This document shows, one piece after another, positions 7,653 through 15,766 of a DNA stretch of 57,822 nt. Numbering within the stretch: the first letter of the stretch is position 1; the number at the start of each line of letters is the position of its first letter. This DNA is from Bdellovibrionales bacterium (GTDB taxonomy: Bacteria > Bdellovibrionota > Bdellovibrionia > Bdellovibrionales > UBA1609), in assembly GCA_013216195.1 (NCBI GenBank), contig JABSOQ010000006.1, positions 1 to 57,822 on the forward strand, given 5' to 3'. The translations under genes were made by a program, and so were the position numbers. A model generated the notes under the pieces. It was given only the letters and a program-made list of their open reading frames with translations, was not told the origin of the DNA and did no database searches.

Positions 7653-9136
7653 CTAGACCGTTATCAAACCTGCTTTTACCCTTTTTGATTCTATCGCCCT
7701 TTTTGATTATTTTGGGCCAGGGTGAGTACGATCTAGGTGCCTCGCTGCAACATTCTGCCGAGTGGGGTGAAGTGCTATTGAATACCTTCCTGCAGTCGTC
7801 TTTGAGTGCTGCACTTGCGATTCTTCTTGGTTTTACTTTTTGTTTTGGTCTCTTGTCGCTGCCAAAGAGTTCAAAAAAGACCTCTGTGATTCGAGTTCTG
7901 TATCTCTTGCCAGCCATTTTACCACCCATATCAGTGGTTGTGAGCTTTATCAGACTCACTGACCTCAGTTCTTTAGAGATAACCGATTTGCCTGCGATTG
8001 TGTTGGTTCATGGGTTTATGAATGCAGGCCTTGTTTCTTTGTCTATTGAATCTGTTGTGCGCGATCGATTAACCGGTTTTCTGCAAGCTGCTGAGGTATT
8101 GGGGGCCTCTCGAGTTCAGACTGTTTTCAGAGTCTTACTGCCTTTGCTGAAGCCAACTCTTTTTAGTCTTTTTGTGTTGGTGTTCGGCTTTTGTTTGTTG
8201 AGTTTTGTTGTGCCTTTAATGCTAGCCCCGTCTTCGCTGTGGAGCTTGGAGGTGTTGATCTTTAAGGCTTTGAAAAACACGGGGCGATTAGACCTGGCTT
8301 TGGGTGCTTCGGTTCTGCAGATGTTAGTGGTTTTGAGTCTTATTGTCGTTCTTTACCCCAAACGGTACCTTGCACCTTCTCGGTTGGGTGCTCAAGCTTG
8401 GTCAATTAACAGTGGCTGGGTTTGTTCGGTTCCGATTCTTATTACTCTGGGTATTTTGCTTTTGCCTCTTTACGAGGTGACCCATATCTCAGCGCTGCTT
8501 GCAGAGTCTGAGGGCTTGTTTTTCATGGAATGGTTTCGCGCATTCAGAAAATCTTTGCTCGTTATGTTATCGAGTCTACTGTTTTCAAGTGTGTTGGTGG
8601 GCTGGGTCCTGTACATCGCACCTCAAGAAAGATTACACCATTTTTTGAACTCATCAGTGGCATTTAGCCCTGTTTTGGTTGGCTTTTCGTTTTGGTTATT
8701 GGGCTTTAATTTTTCACCTATAAGCGAGTTAAAAATAGGTCTTGCGATTGCACTTTTCTTTTTGCCTGTTGTGTACCGCTGGCAGATTGGTGAGCATCTA
8801 CAAAGCTTAAAGAGGCAGATGAATGTAGCACGCTCTTTGGGAGCAACAGATTGGCAGGTCTTTAATAAAATTGTAATGCCACAGTCTCAAGAGATTCTTT
8901 TGTCTAGTCTTGGTCTGATCGCTTTGTGGGCTGCCGGCGATTTTGTGATGACCTCTTTGTTGTCTTTCTCAACTGCAACATTGCCAATGCTCGTTGAGAC
9001 TTTGAGCACGAGCTATCGGCTGGGGCTTGCTCAATTGACCTCGATGTCTATTTTGATGTTGGGTGGTCTTGGTTTCGCACTGGTGTGGACGATATTGAAA
9101 CTGTACTTTGGCGGTAACAGGAGACGATATGTCTAG
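7649..9136 (+). CDS. ABC transporter permease, fused two-domain (ThiP/FbpB type)
   Basis: 495 residues with about 12 membrane helices in two homologous halves. Each half has an EAA-type loop that docks the ATPase: LGASRVQTVFRVLLPLLKPTLF in the first and LGATDWQVFNKIVMPQ in the second. The layout and spacing fit inner-membrane permeases of the thiamine (ThiP) or ferric-iron (FbpB) importers; resemblance in both halves looks closer to ThiP, which I hold only moderately. The ATG overlaps the stop of the binding-protein gene by four bases, and the 3' end overlaps the ATPase start by eight. The intact frame argues that the transporter was recently functional. Confidence 0.85.
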   Translation: MTRPLSNLLLPFLILSPFLIILGQGEYDLGASLQHSAEWGEVLLNTFLQSSLSAALAILLGFTFCFGLLSLPKSSKKTSVIRVLYLLPAILPPISVVVSFIRLTDLSSLEITDLPAIVLVHGFMNAGLVSLSIESVVRDRLTGFLQAAEVLGASRVQTVFRVLLPLLKPTLFSLFVLVFGFCLLSFVVPLMLAPSSLWSLEVLIFKALKNTGRLDLALGASVLQMLVVLSLIVVLYPKRYLAPSRLGAQAWSINSGWVCSVPILITLGILLLPLYEVTHISALLAESEGLFFMEWFRAFRKSLLVMLSSLLFSSVLVGWVLYIAPQERLHHFLNSSVAFSPVLVGFSFWLLGFNFSPISELKIGLAIALFFLPVVYRWQIGEHLQSLKRQMNVARSLGATDWQVFNKIVMPQSQEILLSSLGLIALWAAGDFVMTSLLSFSTATLPMLVETLSTSYRLGLAQLTSMSILMLGGLGFALVWTILKLYFGGNRRRYV

Positions 9137-9776
9137 GGTCACAGGGTTGATCAAGAGTTACGGCGATTTTCGTCTTGAGATTGCCGAGATGACTCTCTCT
9201 GACTCAGGTGTCACGTGCTTGATTGGCCCTTCTGGTTCGGGCAAAAGCAGTGTTTTCAGGTTGCTGTCAGGAGTAGAACCTTGCCCCGGGTTGAGTTGGC
9301 ATTTCAAAGGTAGAGATTTGGCAGCACTTCCTGTTCGGCAGCGTAAGCTTGGAGTGGTCTTTCAAAGTTTTGAGATCTTCCCGCATATGACAGCAGAGCA
9401 GAATATTCGGTTCGCTGCAACTGTACGTGGTTTGCAGGCCGACAAGGCAGAGCAGCACATTGCTGAGCTCAAGAGCGCCTTAGATCTTGATCCGTGTTGG
9501 CAGACTCGGGGCGCCGAGCTATCAGGTGGGGAGCAGCAGCGAGTGGCCATCGCGAGAGCTCTTGTTGGTGAGCCCGAATTCTTACTTCTAGACGAGCCTT
9601 TTTCGAGCCTTGATATACCTTTGAGGCAAAAGGCAAGACAGGTACTCTCGAGCCTGATGAAGAAAAGGGGTATACCGGCACTGTTGGTGACCCATGACCC
9701 ACAAGATGTTGAAGCTTTAGCAGATCATCAACTATTCATTGGTGAGGGCCGATTGTTGCCCACACCTCAAAACTAG
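9129..9776 (+). CDS. ABC transporter ATP-binding protein (ThiQ/FbpC type)
   Basis: 215 residues. The ATG 9129 is preferred over a TTG at 9108 because AGGAGA lies directly upstream. All ATPase motifs are present: Walker A GPSGSGKS (33-40), the Q-loop VVFQSFEIFP, the signature LSGGEQQRVAIARAL, Walker B FLLLDEPFSSLD and the H-loop VTHDPQD. The short length, without a C-terminal regulatory domain, resembles ThiQ more than FbpC. It powers import through the neighbouring permease at the cytoplasmic face. It is the last gene of the doxX-binding protein-permease-ATPase operon. Confidence 0.9.
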   Translation: MSRVTGLIKSYGDFRLEIAEMTLSDSGVTCLIGPSGSGKSSVFRLLSGVEPCPGLSWHFKGRDLAALPVRQRKLGVVFQSFEIFPHMTAEQNIRFAATVRGLQADKAEQHIAELKSALDLDPCWQTRGAELSGGEQQRVAIARALVGEPEFLLLDEPFSSLDIPLRQKARQVLSSLMKKRGIPALLVTHDPQDVEALADHQLFIGEGRLLPTPQN

Positions 9777-9798
9777 CCCGTCTGTCGTAATCGAGTTT

Positions 9799-11142
9799 TT
9801 AAGATTTGTCTTTATTCGACTCACCAATGTTGGCTTCGAGGAGAAATCGAAGCTGTAGGTCTTCTTGGCCCAACTCATATATGGTTTCATCGTCGTTATT
9901 CTTCAAACTCGGATCTGCACCCTTTGTTAACAGCTGTTGAACGACATTGTAGCACTTTGCTCTGACAGCTAAGTGCAATGCCGAGTTGCCGCTTCGATCT
10001 TGCTTGTCGATCTCTACCGACTTTTCAATCAAAAGCTGTGTATGAAAAGGGCGACATTTCTTTGCAGCCACGTGCAGGTAACTCATACCACTCTTTTCTA
10101 AAGTGGCCTCCGGGTCGAACTTACCAAGTGCGATGAGTCGTTTCGAAATATCAGTATTCTCAGATTTCATGCTATAGAAAAACGCATCTGCACCGTTCTT
10201 CGGAGCGCCAAAATCTTTGAAGCCTGTGTTGATAAGCTTGTTAAAGAGTTCAAGATCGCCCGATCTCGCTGCAGCAATAAGAGGCGTGGTACCGAGCTTG
10301 CCCTGTTTGTCATATTGAATGTCTTGAGACAGTTTCGCTATGGTCTCATGCTCTTGTCGCACGATAGCGGCTGAAAGAGCATTGTCTCGAAAGGTCTCGG
10401 GTATCAACGACTTTTTCATGATTGAAACTGCCGCAAGGTCGACAAAGATAAGAATAGTCGCGGCAACAGCCAGTTGAACATAAGTTGTGGAATGGGCCCA
10501 GCTCTTGGTTCTTTTTGAAGACCATTCTTTCGCGACAATGATGGCCATTACAAAAGTGAGTGAAAGCCCGGCCAGCCATGGGCTCAGGTTTGAGAGTATT
10601 TGGTTTTCAATCTCAATTTCGGTGAGGATTCCTATAAAAAAGAAAATGGCGAGTCCGATAATGGGCAGGGTTAGTGCCGAAACGATTCCGATAGCGAGCT
10701 GGCGAATTGTAGAGAGTGCTTTTTTGCTCGCTTTGCGAGTGTTGATCTCGTGTAGAAAAGTGGCCAGGCTTAAAAACACAAAAGCGAACAATGAGGCTGC
10801 AATGGTGAAGCTTCTTGAGGTTTCAGGGGCGAGCCAGGCTGACAGTTCAATACTTAGCGGAAGGCCAACAATTAAGTTGTAGGTAGTCACGCCAAGCACC
10901 AGCCGCTGCCTTGATTCGGGCATAAGCTGCAGCTCGCTCAAGCCAAACAAGGCCCTTTTGTTTGACACGTAATTGGTGATTTTCGAGCAAAAATATATGA
11001 CAGCAACGAACTTCATGCCAAGCAAAACAAGCTGCCAGCCGGCGAGCCCCTCAGTTGAAATGAGTAAGTTCGACAAGGTCGCAATATAAAGAGTGATGAG
11101 AGTCAAACGGTGAAATCTGAGTAGGTTCACTAAGGCAGTCAT
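9799..11142 (-). CDS. ABC-type membrane subunit fused to a C-terminal ankyrin-repeat domain
   Basis: 447 residues. About seven hydrophobic helices lie between residues 10 and 255, followed by four ankyrin-like repeats (about 282-440) with typical motifs such as GTTPLIAAARSGDLELF and NSALHLAVRAKCYNVVQQLL. Lys/Arg-rich loops after helices 2, 4 and 6 suggest a cytoplasmic N-terminus, which with seven helices would place the ankyrin domain on the periplasmic side. The gene starts within the stop of the ATPase gene (TGATG), so the two are coupled and probably form one ABC-2-like complex. I know of no described transporter of this architecture. Substrate unknown. Confidence 0.7.
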   Translation of the reverse strand: MTALVNLLRFHRLTLITLYIATLSNLLISTEGLAGWQLVLLGMKFVAVIYFCSKITNYVSNKRALFGLSELQLMPESRQRLVLGVTTYNLIVGLPLSIELSAWLAPETSRSFTIAASLFAFVFLSLATFLHEINTRKASKKALSTIRQLAIGIVSALTLPIIGLAIFFFIGILTEIEIENQILSNLSPWLAGLSLTFVMAIIVAKEWSSKRTKSWAHSTTYVQLAVAATILIFVDLAAVSIMKKSLIPETFRDNALSAAIVRQEHETIAKLSQDIQYDKQGKLGTTPLIAAARSGDLELFNKLINTGFKDFGAPKNGADAFFYSMKSENTDISKRLIALGKFDPEATLEKSGMSYLHVAAKKCRPFHTQLLIEKSVEIDKQDRSGNSALHLAVRAKCYNVVQQLLTKGADPSLKNNDDETIYELGQEDLQLRFLLEANIGESNKDKS

Positions 11143-11825
11143 CAGATTACCTCCTTGGCTATAAACAACGACTCAAGGCCTAACGAAGAGCTCTTGATAT
11201 GGCTCGTTTCGTTTTCAATAAAAAGAACTTGATCAGCCAAGCCCTCTAGGTCCTCAATGAGGTTGGTAGCCAAGATCACACCAGCTTCGTCGAGAGCGGC
11301 AAGCCCTTTCACCTCTTGATAGAATGCTCTTCTCATTTTTATGTCGAGAACAGCCGAAATTTCATCAAATATATAGAGGCTGCATTTTCGCAGTAGCACC
11401 GAAATTATCAAGGCCGCTGCCTGCTTGCCGGTTGAAAGACTTGAGAGCTGGTCTTCACCATTCAAATCAAACTTCTCTAAGAGTCTAGGCTTCTCATCAT
11501 AATTTAGTTGACCGTAGATTCCCGATTGAAGGTCAATATATTGATTCACTGTGCACATAGTGTTCGGAACAATATCTAAATTGCAGACAGCAATATTCTG
11601 TAAGATCTCGCGATGAATAAAAGGATCTCTGTCAAGAACGGCAATTGAGCCTTGGTCGGCTTTGAGTTCACCAGTAACAAGTTTGAGTAGTGACGATTTG
11701 CCTGTGCCATTTCGGCCGAGTACGCCAAGAATTTCTCCTGGTTGCAATTCAAAAGTCACACTATTTAATGTTGGAGCCATGTCTGGATAAGAAAACCGCA
11801 GCTCACGGATATCAATCAGTCCCAT
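11142..11825 (-). CDS. ABC transporter ATP-binding protein with altered H-loop
   Basis: 227 residues; ATG preceded by GGGGGAA. Walker A is GRNGTGKSS (37-45) and Walker B IFDE (152-155, with catalytic Glu155). The signature is LSSLSTGKQ instead of LSGGQ, as often seen in ABC-2-type exporters. The switch His normally found after Walker B (xTH) is replaced by Asn188 (ILATNLIEDLE), which may slow or abolish ATP hydrolysis. It is cytoplasmic and coupled to the ankyrin-fused membrane subunit by an overlapping stop/start. The pair is probably an exporter or mechanotransmission complex. Confidence 0.85.
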   Translation of the reverse strand: MGLIDIRELRFSYPDMAPTLNSVTFELQPGEILGVLGRNGTGKSSLLKLVTGELKADQGSIAVLDRDPFIHREILQNIAVCNLDIVPNTMCTVNQYIDLQSGIYGQLNYDEKPRLLEKFDLNGEDQLSSLSTGKQAAALIISVLLRKCSLYIFDEISAVLDIKMRRAFYQEVKGLAALDEAGVILATNLIEDLEGLADQVLFIENETSHIKSSSLGLESLFIAKEVI

Positions 11826-12077
11826 TATTTTCCCCCGGTCTATGTCTCATAATTTAACATGCTTGTCTCAGTTTGTAGAAAGGCTTGAGTGCGGGTGTTT
11901 CAAAATGAGATTGGCTCATTTGAGCAACTTTAAACTCTGTGCAAGTTTACAGTCGTCAAATTGATTTTCATCGCAATCGTCTCAGATCTGAATGATTGGC
12001 AGAGGAGTTGGTGTCTCATTTGCAGAAAGATCCAGGCAGTTGGGATTTATTGACAGTATGGTAAACAGGGGGAAGAG

Positions 12078-13064
12078 ATGTTATCCATCAAGGGAAATCT
12101 ATTACTATTGTCATGTTTAATTGCAACACCAGTCACTGCGTTGGCTGATGATGCCAAAATCCCTGAGCTTATGGCACGAATTGCTAAGCTTGAAGCCAAA
12201 CTCCAAAAAGTTACAGTCGATCAAAACAACATCTATATCGATGGTGCGAACTTGCACATTCGAAACGGTTCACGTTCGACAACTCGTGCGAATTCGACAG
12301 GTAACTTGGTTATTGGCTACAACTCGAATTCAAATGAAGCTACAGGGTCACATAGTATTGTAATGGGTGATAGAAACGACTTTTCAGGTTCGAACAACTT
12401 GATTCTTGGCTCATGGAACAAAGTAAGAGGAAACAGCGGAGTGATCGTCGGTCAAAGGCATGAGTACGAAGCCAAGGCTCGCATGGGAGTGATCATGGGA
12501 GGAACCTGGAACAAGCTTAGAGGCGGATACACTCCAGTTATTGTAGGTGGTAGTTGGAACCAAAACTATGACAACGCGGCCTACTCTACAATTCTTGGTG
12601 GCTCTCACAATAAAAACTACGGAAACGCAAGAAATGGCACAATTGTCGGTGGTTCTCATAACAAGAACTATGGCAACTCAAGTTCAGGTGTCGTAGTTGG
12701 TGGTTTTCATAGTTACAACAAAGATAGAGCTAGTGGTGGTGTTGTAATCGGAGCCGATCACGGCCGTAACGAAGGCAATGCGAGAATGGGTGTAGCGATT
12801 GGTGGTCACCATATCAGAAACCAAGAAGACAGCAGAAATGGTGTTGTTATTGGTGGTGTTCATGTGCGTAACGAAGATAAGACAACATACGGCTTGATTC
12901 TTGGTGGTACTCACACGCGTAACGTTGAGAGCACAAGAAGTTCCATCTTGATTGGTGGTCAACACAACCAAAACTCTCGCGAGGCTTCAGAGCCTATCAC
13001 TATGGGTGGGCGTTTCGAGCGAAACACTCAAAAAGGTATGACTATTGTAGAAGACACAAACTAA
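12078..13064 (+). CDS. Secreted beta-roll (YadA-head-like) fibre protein
   Basis: 328 residues, ATG preceded by GGGGAAGAG. A signal peptide (cleavage near TALA-DD, residue 23) leads into a short heptad-like stretch (IPELMARIAKLEAKLQ), which could be a trimeric coiled coil. About 15 repeats of 16-17 residues follow, of the form (I/V)(V/L)GG-x-H-N-x-N-x-x-N-A-R-x-G. This resembles the left-handed beta-roll of YadA-type trimeric adhesin heads, where the repeat is usually 14-15 residues. There is no C-terminal beta-barrel anchor, so the protein is probably released or attached through another protein. An adhesive surface fibre is inference. Confidence 0.75.
   Translation: MLSIKGNLLLLSCLIATPVTALADDAKIPELMARIAKLEAKLQKVTVDQNNIYIDGANLHIRNGSRSTTRANSTGNLVIGYNSNSNEATGSHSIVMGDRNDFSGSNNLILGSWNKVRGNSGVIVGQRHEYEAKARMGVIMGGTWNKLRGGYTPVIVGGSWNQNYDNAAYSTILGGSHNKNYGNARNGTIVGGSHNKNYGNSSSGVVVGGFHSYNKDRASGGVVIGADHGRNEGNARMGVAIGGHHIRNQEDSRNGVVIGGVHVRNEDKTTYGLILGGTHTRNVESTRSSILIGGQHNQNSREASEPITMGGRFERNTQKGMTIVEDTN
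12298..13035 (+). repeat. About 15 tandem repeats of roughly 51 bp encoding 16-17-residue beta-roll units
   Basis: The coding sequence repeats with a period near 51 bp, each unit encoding a GG-x-H-N-like turn followed by a polar stretch and x-G-hydrophobic. Two neighbouring units (about 12591-12691) are nearly identical at the protein level (GGSHNKNYGN twice), pointing to recent duplication. The others are more diverged. Confidence 0.75.
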
Positions 13065-13079
13065 TAAGAGTTTAAGTAT

Positions 13080-13103
13080 AGCTCTGGAGTTATCTTCAGA
13101 GCT
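13080..13103 (+). other. Hairpin after the fibre gene
   Basis: AGCTCTG (13080-13086) pairs with CAGAGCT (13097-13103) and is followed by GGTTTTG. It is a weak terminator-like structure 30 bp before the stronger one at 13133. Confidence 0.4.
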
Positions 13104-13132
13104 GGTTTTGACAAAACGTTTAAATGACACAC

Positions 13133-13164
13133 GACCGGCACCGAAAGGTGTCGGTCATTTTTTT
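13133..13164 (+). terminator. Strong intrinsic terminator of the fibre gene
   Basis: GACCGGCACC (13133-13142) pairs with GGTGTCGGTC (13147-13156), with one G-T wobble, around a GAAA tetraloop, and is followed by ATTTTTTT. It separates the fibre gene from the convergent minus-strand gene. Confidence 0.88.
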
Positions 13165-13197
13165 GGTAGGGATACTCTTTTTCAAGTAGCTTTTGCT

Positions 13198-14415
13198 CTA
13201 CTGACCCGTTGTTTCATGCAGCACACGAATCGAGTCGTAGATCGATTTACCAGTGAAGTAGTTGCGATTGGTAACATCTGCGTGAGGAATAATAGTCCCC
13301 TGATCTGAGCCAAGAGAAGGCAGGTAAGCTTCATCAACTATGTAATTGCCAACATGCTCCCAGTTCTTCTCACCTGAAGGCATCGAGATCGTATTGGCAG
13401 CCCAAATCTCATAGACATAAGCACCTTGCTGCAAAGACTCATAGACTTCATGTCGAAAATCATCTCTTTTCACGATGGGTGGGTTGTCAGGAGAGGGTCT
13501 GAAATCAAGCCATACCGGAGTGTTCACATCGGCCGGATCGGTCTCACCAAAGTTCGCCAAACCATGTGGAGGTCTCAAAAGCGGGTCGACGCCTAAAGTC
13601 GCAGATTCCACACCTTGCCCGTCGGCTCCTTCGACGTCTTCAAAGTCTGACTGAACAGCTCCAAAGAAAACGCCAGCAAGAGTTCCCCAGTGATAGATGC
13701 GGCCAGTTGGTGGCAGTAGTAGCCCCGGAGAGAACACAGGTTTGTTGAGCACGTTTTCTTCAAGAAAGTAATCAGCCATACCAGTCTCTGCGTTCAATTT
13801 TCCGTTGAGATCATTCTGCAGAACTAAGCTAACCAAAGGCGAAGCCTCGTGGTTCGGAACATCAGGGTCAAACAGCACCAAACCCATGGTCACAGATCGT
13901 ACTTGTGGGCTAGCGGGCTGGTTGCGTCTGATCTGTCTTGCAGTTCTTTGCTCAAACCGAAAAGGGTTGTCTTGCGAAATCGAAAAGCGCCCTAAGGTCG
14001 AAAAAGTTCCGCCTCTAAAAACACCAGAGTAGTTTTGAGAGCTGTTGCCAAAGAAGACCATTCTACCTCTAACGGGGAGGCCCATTGCGTGAATGGGTTT
14101 AGGTCTGTTGAAAGGCAAAATGACATGTCTTTCGTGCAAGATGTCTCTCGAGCGATTGCCGACATGAAATTCATAGGTTGAGAAGTCAAAGTTGACGATT
14201 TTATGAATAGGAAGGTTGTTGTAGTCATAGGGCTCAGCAATCAGAGCTCTCAATACGTCATCATAGCTGTGAATCGGTTGCAGATGATAGGGGCCAGTCT
14301 CTGTGACAGATGTCTTTGCAAGTTCAACTGGGCACTTGTTGGCAGCAGCAGGTAAAGATGCAAACACAAGAGCCGTGGCAATGCAGGCAACTGCGATTGT
14401 TTGGTATGCTTTCAT
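13198..14415 (-). CDS. Secreted protein of unknown function
   Basis: 405 residues from the ATG at 14415, which has GAGAGGA upstream; a longer frame to 14478 lacks such a site. A signal peptide (MKAYQTIAVACIATALVFASLPAAANK) predicts export. The mature part is rich in Asp, Pro and aromatic residues, contains a single early Cys, and shows no catalytic motif I recognise. It includes stretches such as GRMVFFGNSSQNYSGVFRGG and LFDPDVPNHEASPLVSLVLQ, which look like beta-sandwich segments. It is alone on its strand, convergent to the fibre gene. Function unknown. Confidence 0.75.
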   Translation of the reverse strand: MKAYQTIAVACIATALVFASLPAAANKCPVELAKTSVTETGPYHLQPIHSYDDVLRALIAEPYDYNNLPIHKIVNFDFSTYEFHVGNRSRDILHERHVILPFNRPKPIHAMGLPVRGRMVFFGNSSQNYSGVFRGGTFSTLGRFSISQDNPFRFEQRTARQIRRNQPASPQVRSVTMGLVLFDPDVPNHEASPLVSLVLQNDLNGKLNAETGMADYFLEENVLNKPVFSPGLLLPPTGRIYHWGTLAGVFFGAVQSDFEDVEGADGQGVESATLGVDPLLRPPHGLANFGETDPADVNTPVWLDFRPSPDNPPIVKRDDFRHEVYESLQQGAYVYEIWAANTISMPSGEKNWEHVGNYIVDEAYLPSLGSDQGTIIPHADVTNRNYFTGKSIYDSIRVLHETTGQ

Positions 14416-14589
14416 TTTGGTCCTCTCTCTTAGGCCCAAGAGTACCAACTGCTCTGGTTGAACACTTGTTAAGAACATTGGCTATGAAATTTTTTACTTG
14501 TATGCCAATTTTTGCACCACGGAGAGGGTGCCTTAGAGGGGAGCTGGGGCGAAACAAGCTTCGCCCTTGTTCTCTCAACTATTGAAACT

Positions 14590-15624
14590 TTAGCTATCTA
14601 GCTGTCTTGGCCAAACTTTTTGGCGTTTCTCTTTTGAAATGAAACTAGTCTCAGCCGCATGCTGGGCGCAGGTTTCGAGTTGCTCAATGCTAAGCCCGTG
14701 GGTTTTGTGAAGTAGCTCGTACTCGTCATTCAGGTTCACATTGAAGATTCCACCATCGTCTGTGTTGATTGTTGTTTTCAATCCAAAATCAAAAAGCTTT
14801 TTAAAGGGGTGAGCCTCTTTGCTCTCGATGGCATTTGTCAGCCAGTTGCTCGTTGGGCACAATTCAAGGGGTATGCCAAGCCCTTTGACGTACTCCATCG
14901 CCTCAGCATCTCTGTGAATCTGCACTCCGTGCCCAATTCTCATTGCGCCCAGGTGTTCAATGGCCTCTTTCACATACCTCGGAGCATTCGGAACATTGGC
15001 CTCTCCGCTATGAACGGTGATGCCAAGGCCTGCCTCTTTGGCTTTTAAAAAGAAAGGAGAAAAAGGCTTTGAGTCAAAGCCGACTTCGTTGTCGGCCAGA
15101 TCAAGCCCGACGAAAGTGTCTTTGTTGTCAATGGCGAACTGGGTGACTTTTTCGGCATCTTCGACTGGCAAGATTCGTTGAATGATGCAGATGAGGCCAA
15201 CCGCCATGTCAAAATCAGTTTCAGCCCTCTTCATGCCTTTCACTATCGCTTCATGAATGCTTTGAAAAGTCAGGTTGTCATGCCCCTGTTGAACGAATGT
15301 CGGAGCATATCGAAGTTCTAGAATACGAGTATTTGTGTTTTTGAAAGCATCTTCGCAAGCTTCATAAGTGATTCTTTCAAGAATCTCTTCTGAGGCCAGA
15401 AGTTTCTGGGTATCAAGAAACTTATTGAGCACAGAGCCTAAGTCTCCCATGGGCTCTGAGATCACAAACCGGTCGTAATAGTCTTGTTCCGACTTGAGCT
15501 CGATACCGAATTGGGGTGCCAACTCTTGGATTGTCGACTTTCTCAAGACGAGTTCTAAATGTGAGTGAATTTCTGCTTTGGGGATTTCTGCTATAGTCAT
15601 GTGGGTCAGGATAAGGGGTTCCAT
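14590..15624 (-). CDS. Adenosine/adenine deaminase-family amidohydrolase
   Basis: 344 residues with the metal-dependent TIM-barrel deaminase motifs in order: KAEIHSHLE (metal His pair), TVHSGEA (metal His and catalytic Glu), RIGHGVQ, ELCPTSN and TINTDDG (metal Asp pair). The family hydrolyses adenosine or adenine to inosine or hypoxanthine in purine salvage. Two usual positions differ: HxHL(D/E)G has lost its Gly (HSHLELVL), and NTDDP reads NTDDGG, so the substrate could be another purine-like amine. The ATG at 15624 is weakly supported; an internal ATG at 15600 (MTIAEIPK) is an alternative. It is divergent from transketolase. Confidence 0.82.
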   Translation of the reverse strand: MEPLILTHMTIAEIPKAEIHSHLELVLRKSTIQELAPQFGIELKSEQDYYDRFVISEPMGDLGSVLNKFLDTQKLLASEEILERITYEACEDAFKNTNTRILELRYAPTFVQQGHDNLTFQSIHEAIVKGMKRAETDFDMAVGLICIIQRILPVEDAEKVTQFAIDNKDTFVGLDLADNEVGFDSKPFSPFFLKAKEAGLGITVHSGEANVPNAPRYVKEAIEHLGAMRIGHGVQIHRDAEAMEYVKGLGIPLELCPTSNWLTNAIESKEAHPFKKLFDFGLKTTINTDDGGIFNVNLNDEYELLHKTHGLSIEQLETCAQHAAETSFISKEKRQKVWPRQLDS

Positions 15625-15766
15625 TTCTGCAGTCTAGCCCTCGAGCGAAAATCCACGTGGAATCGACCCTTTAGTCAGGTTTAGGTACTGCCTCTAGCGA
15701 GCCTTGACCCCTCTTGGCATACGGCGTAGAACTGCAGCCAGATGACCTCAAACAAGGAGCCTTCTT

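Noticed and set aside
12411..12971. Open frames on the minus strand across the fibre gene
   Set aside because: They are Thr/Asn/Val-rich mirrors of the repeat units in the opposite strand, without ribosome binding sites; the plus-strand gene has a signal peptide and repeats.
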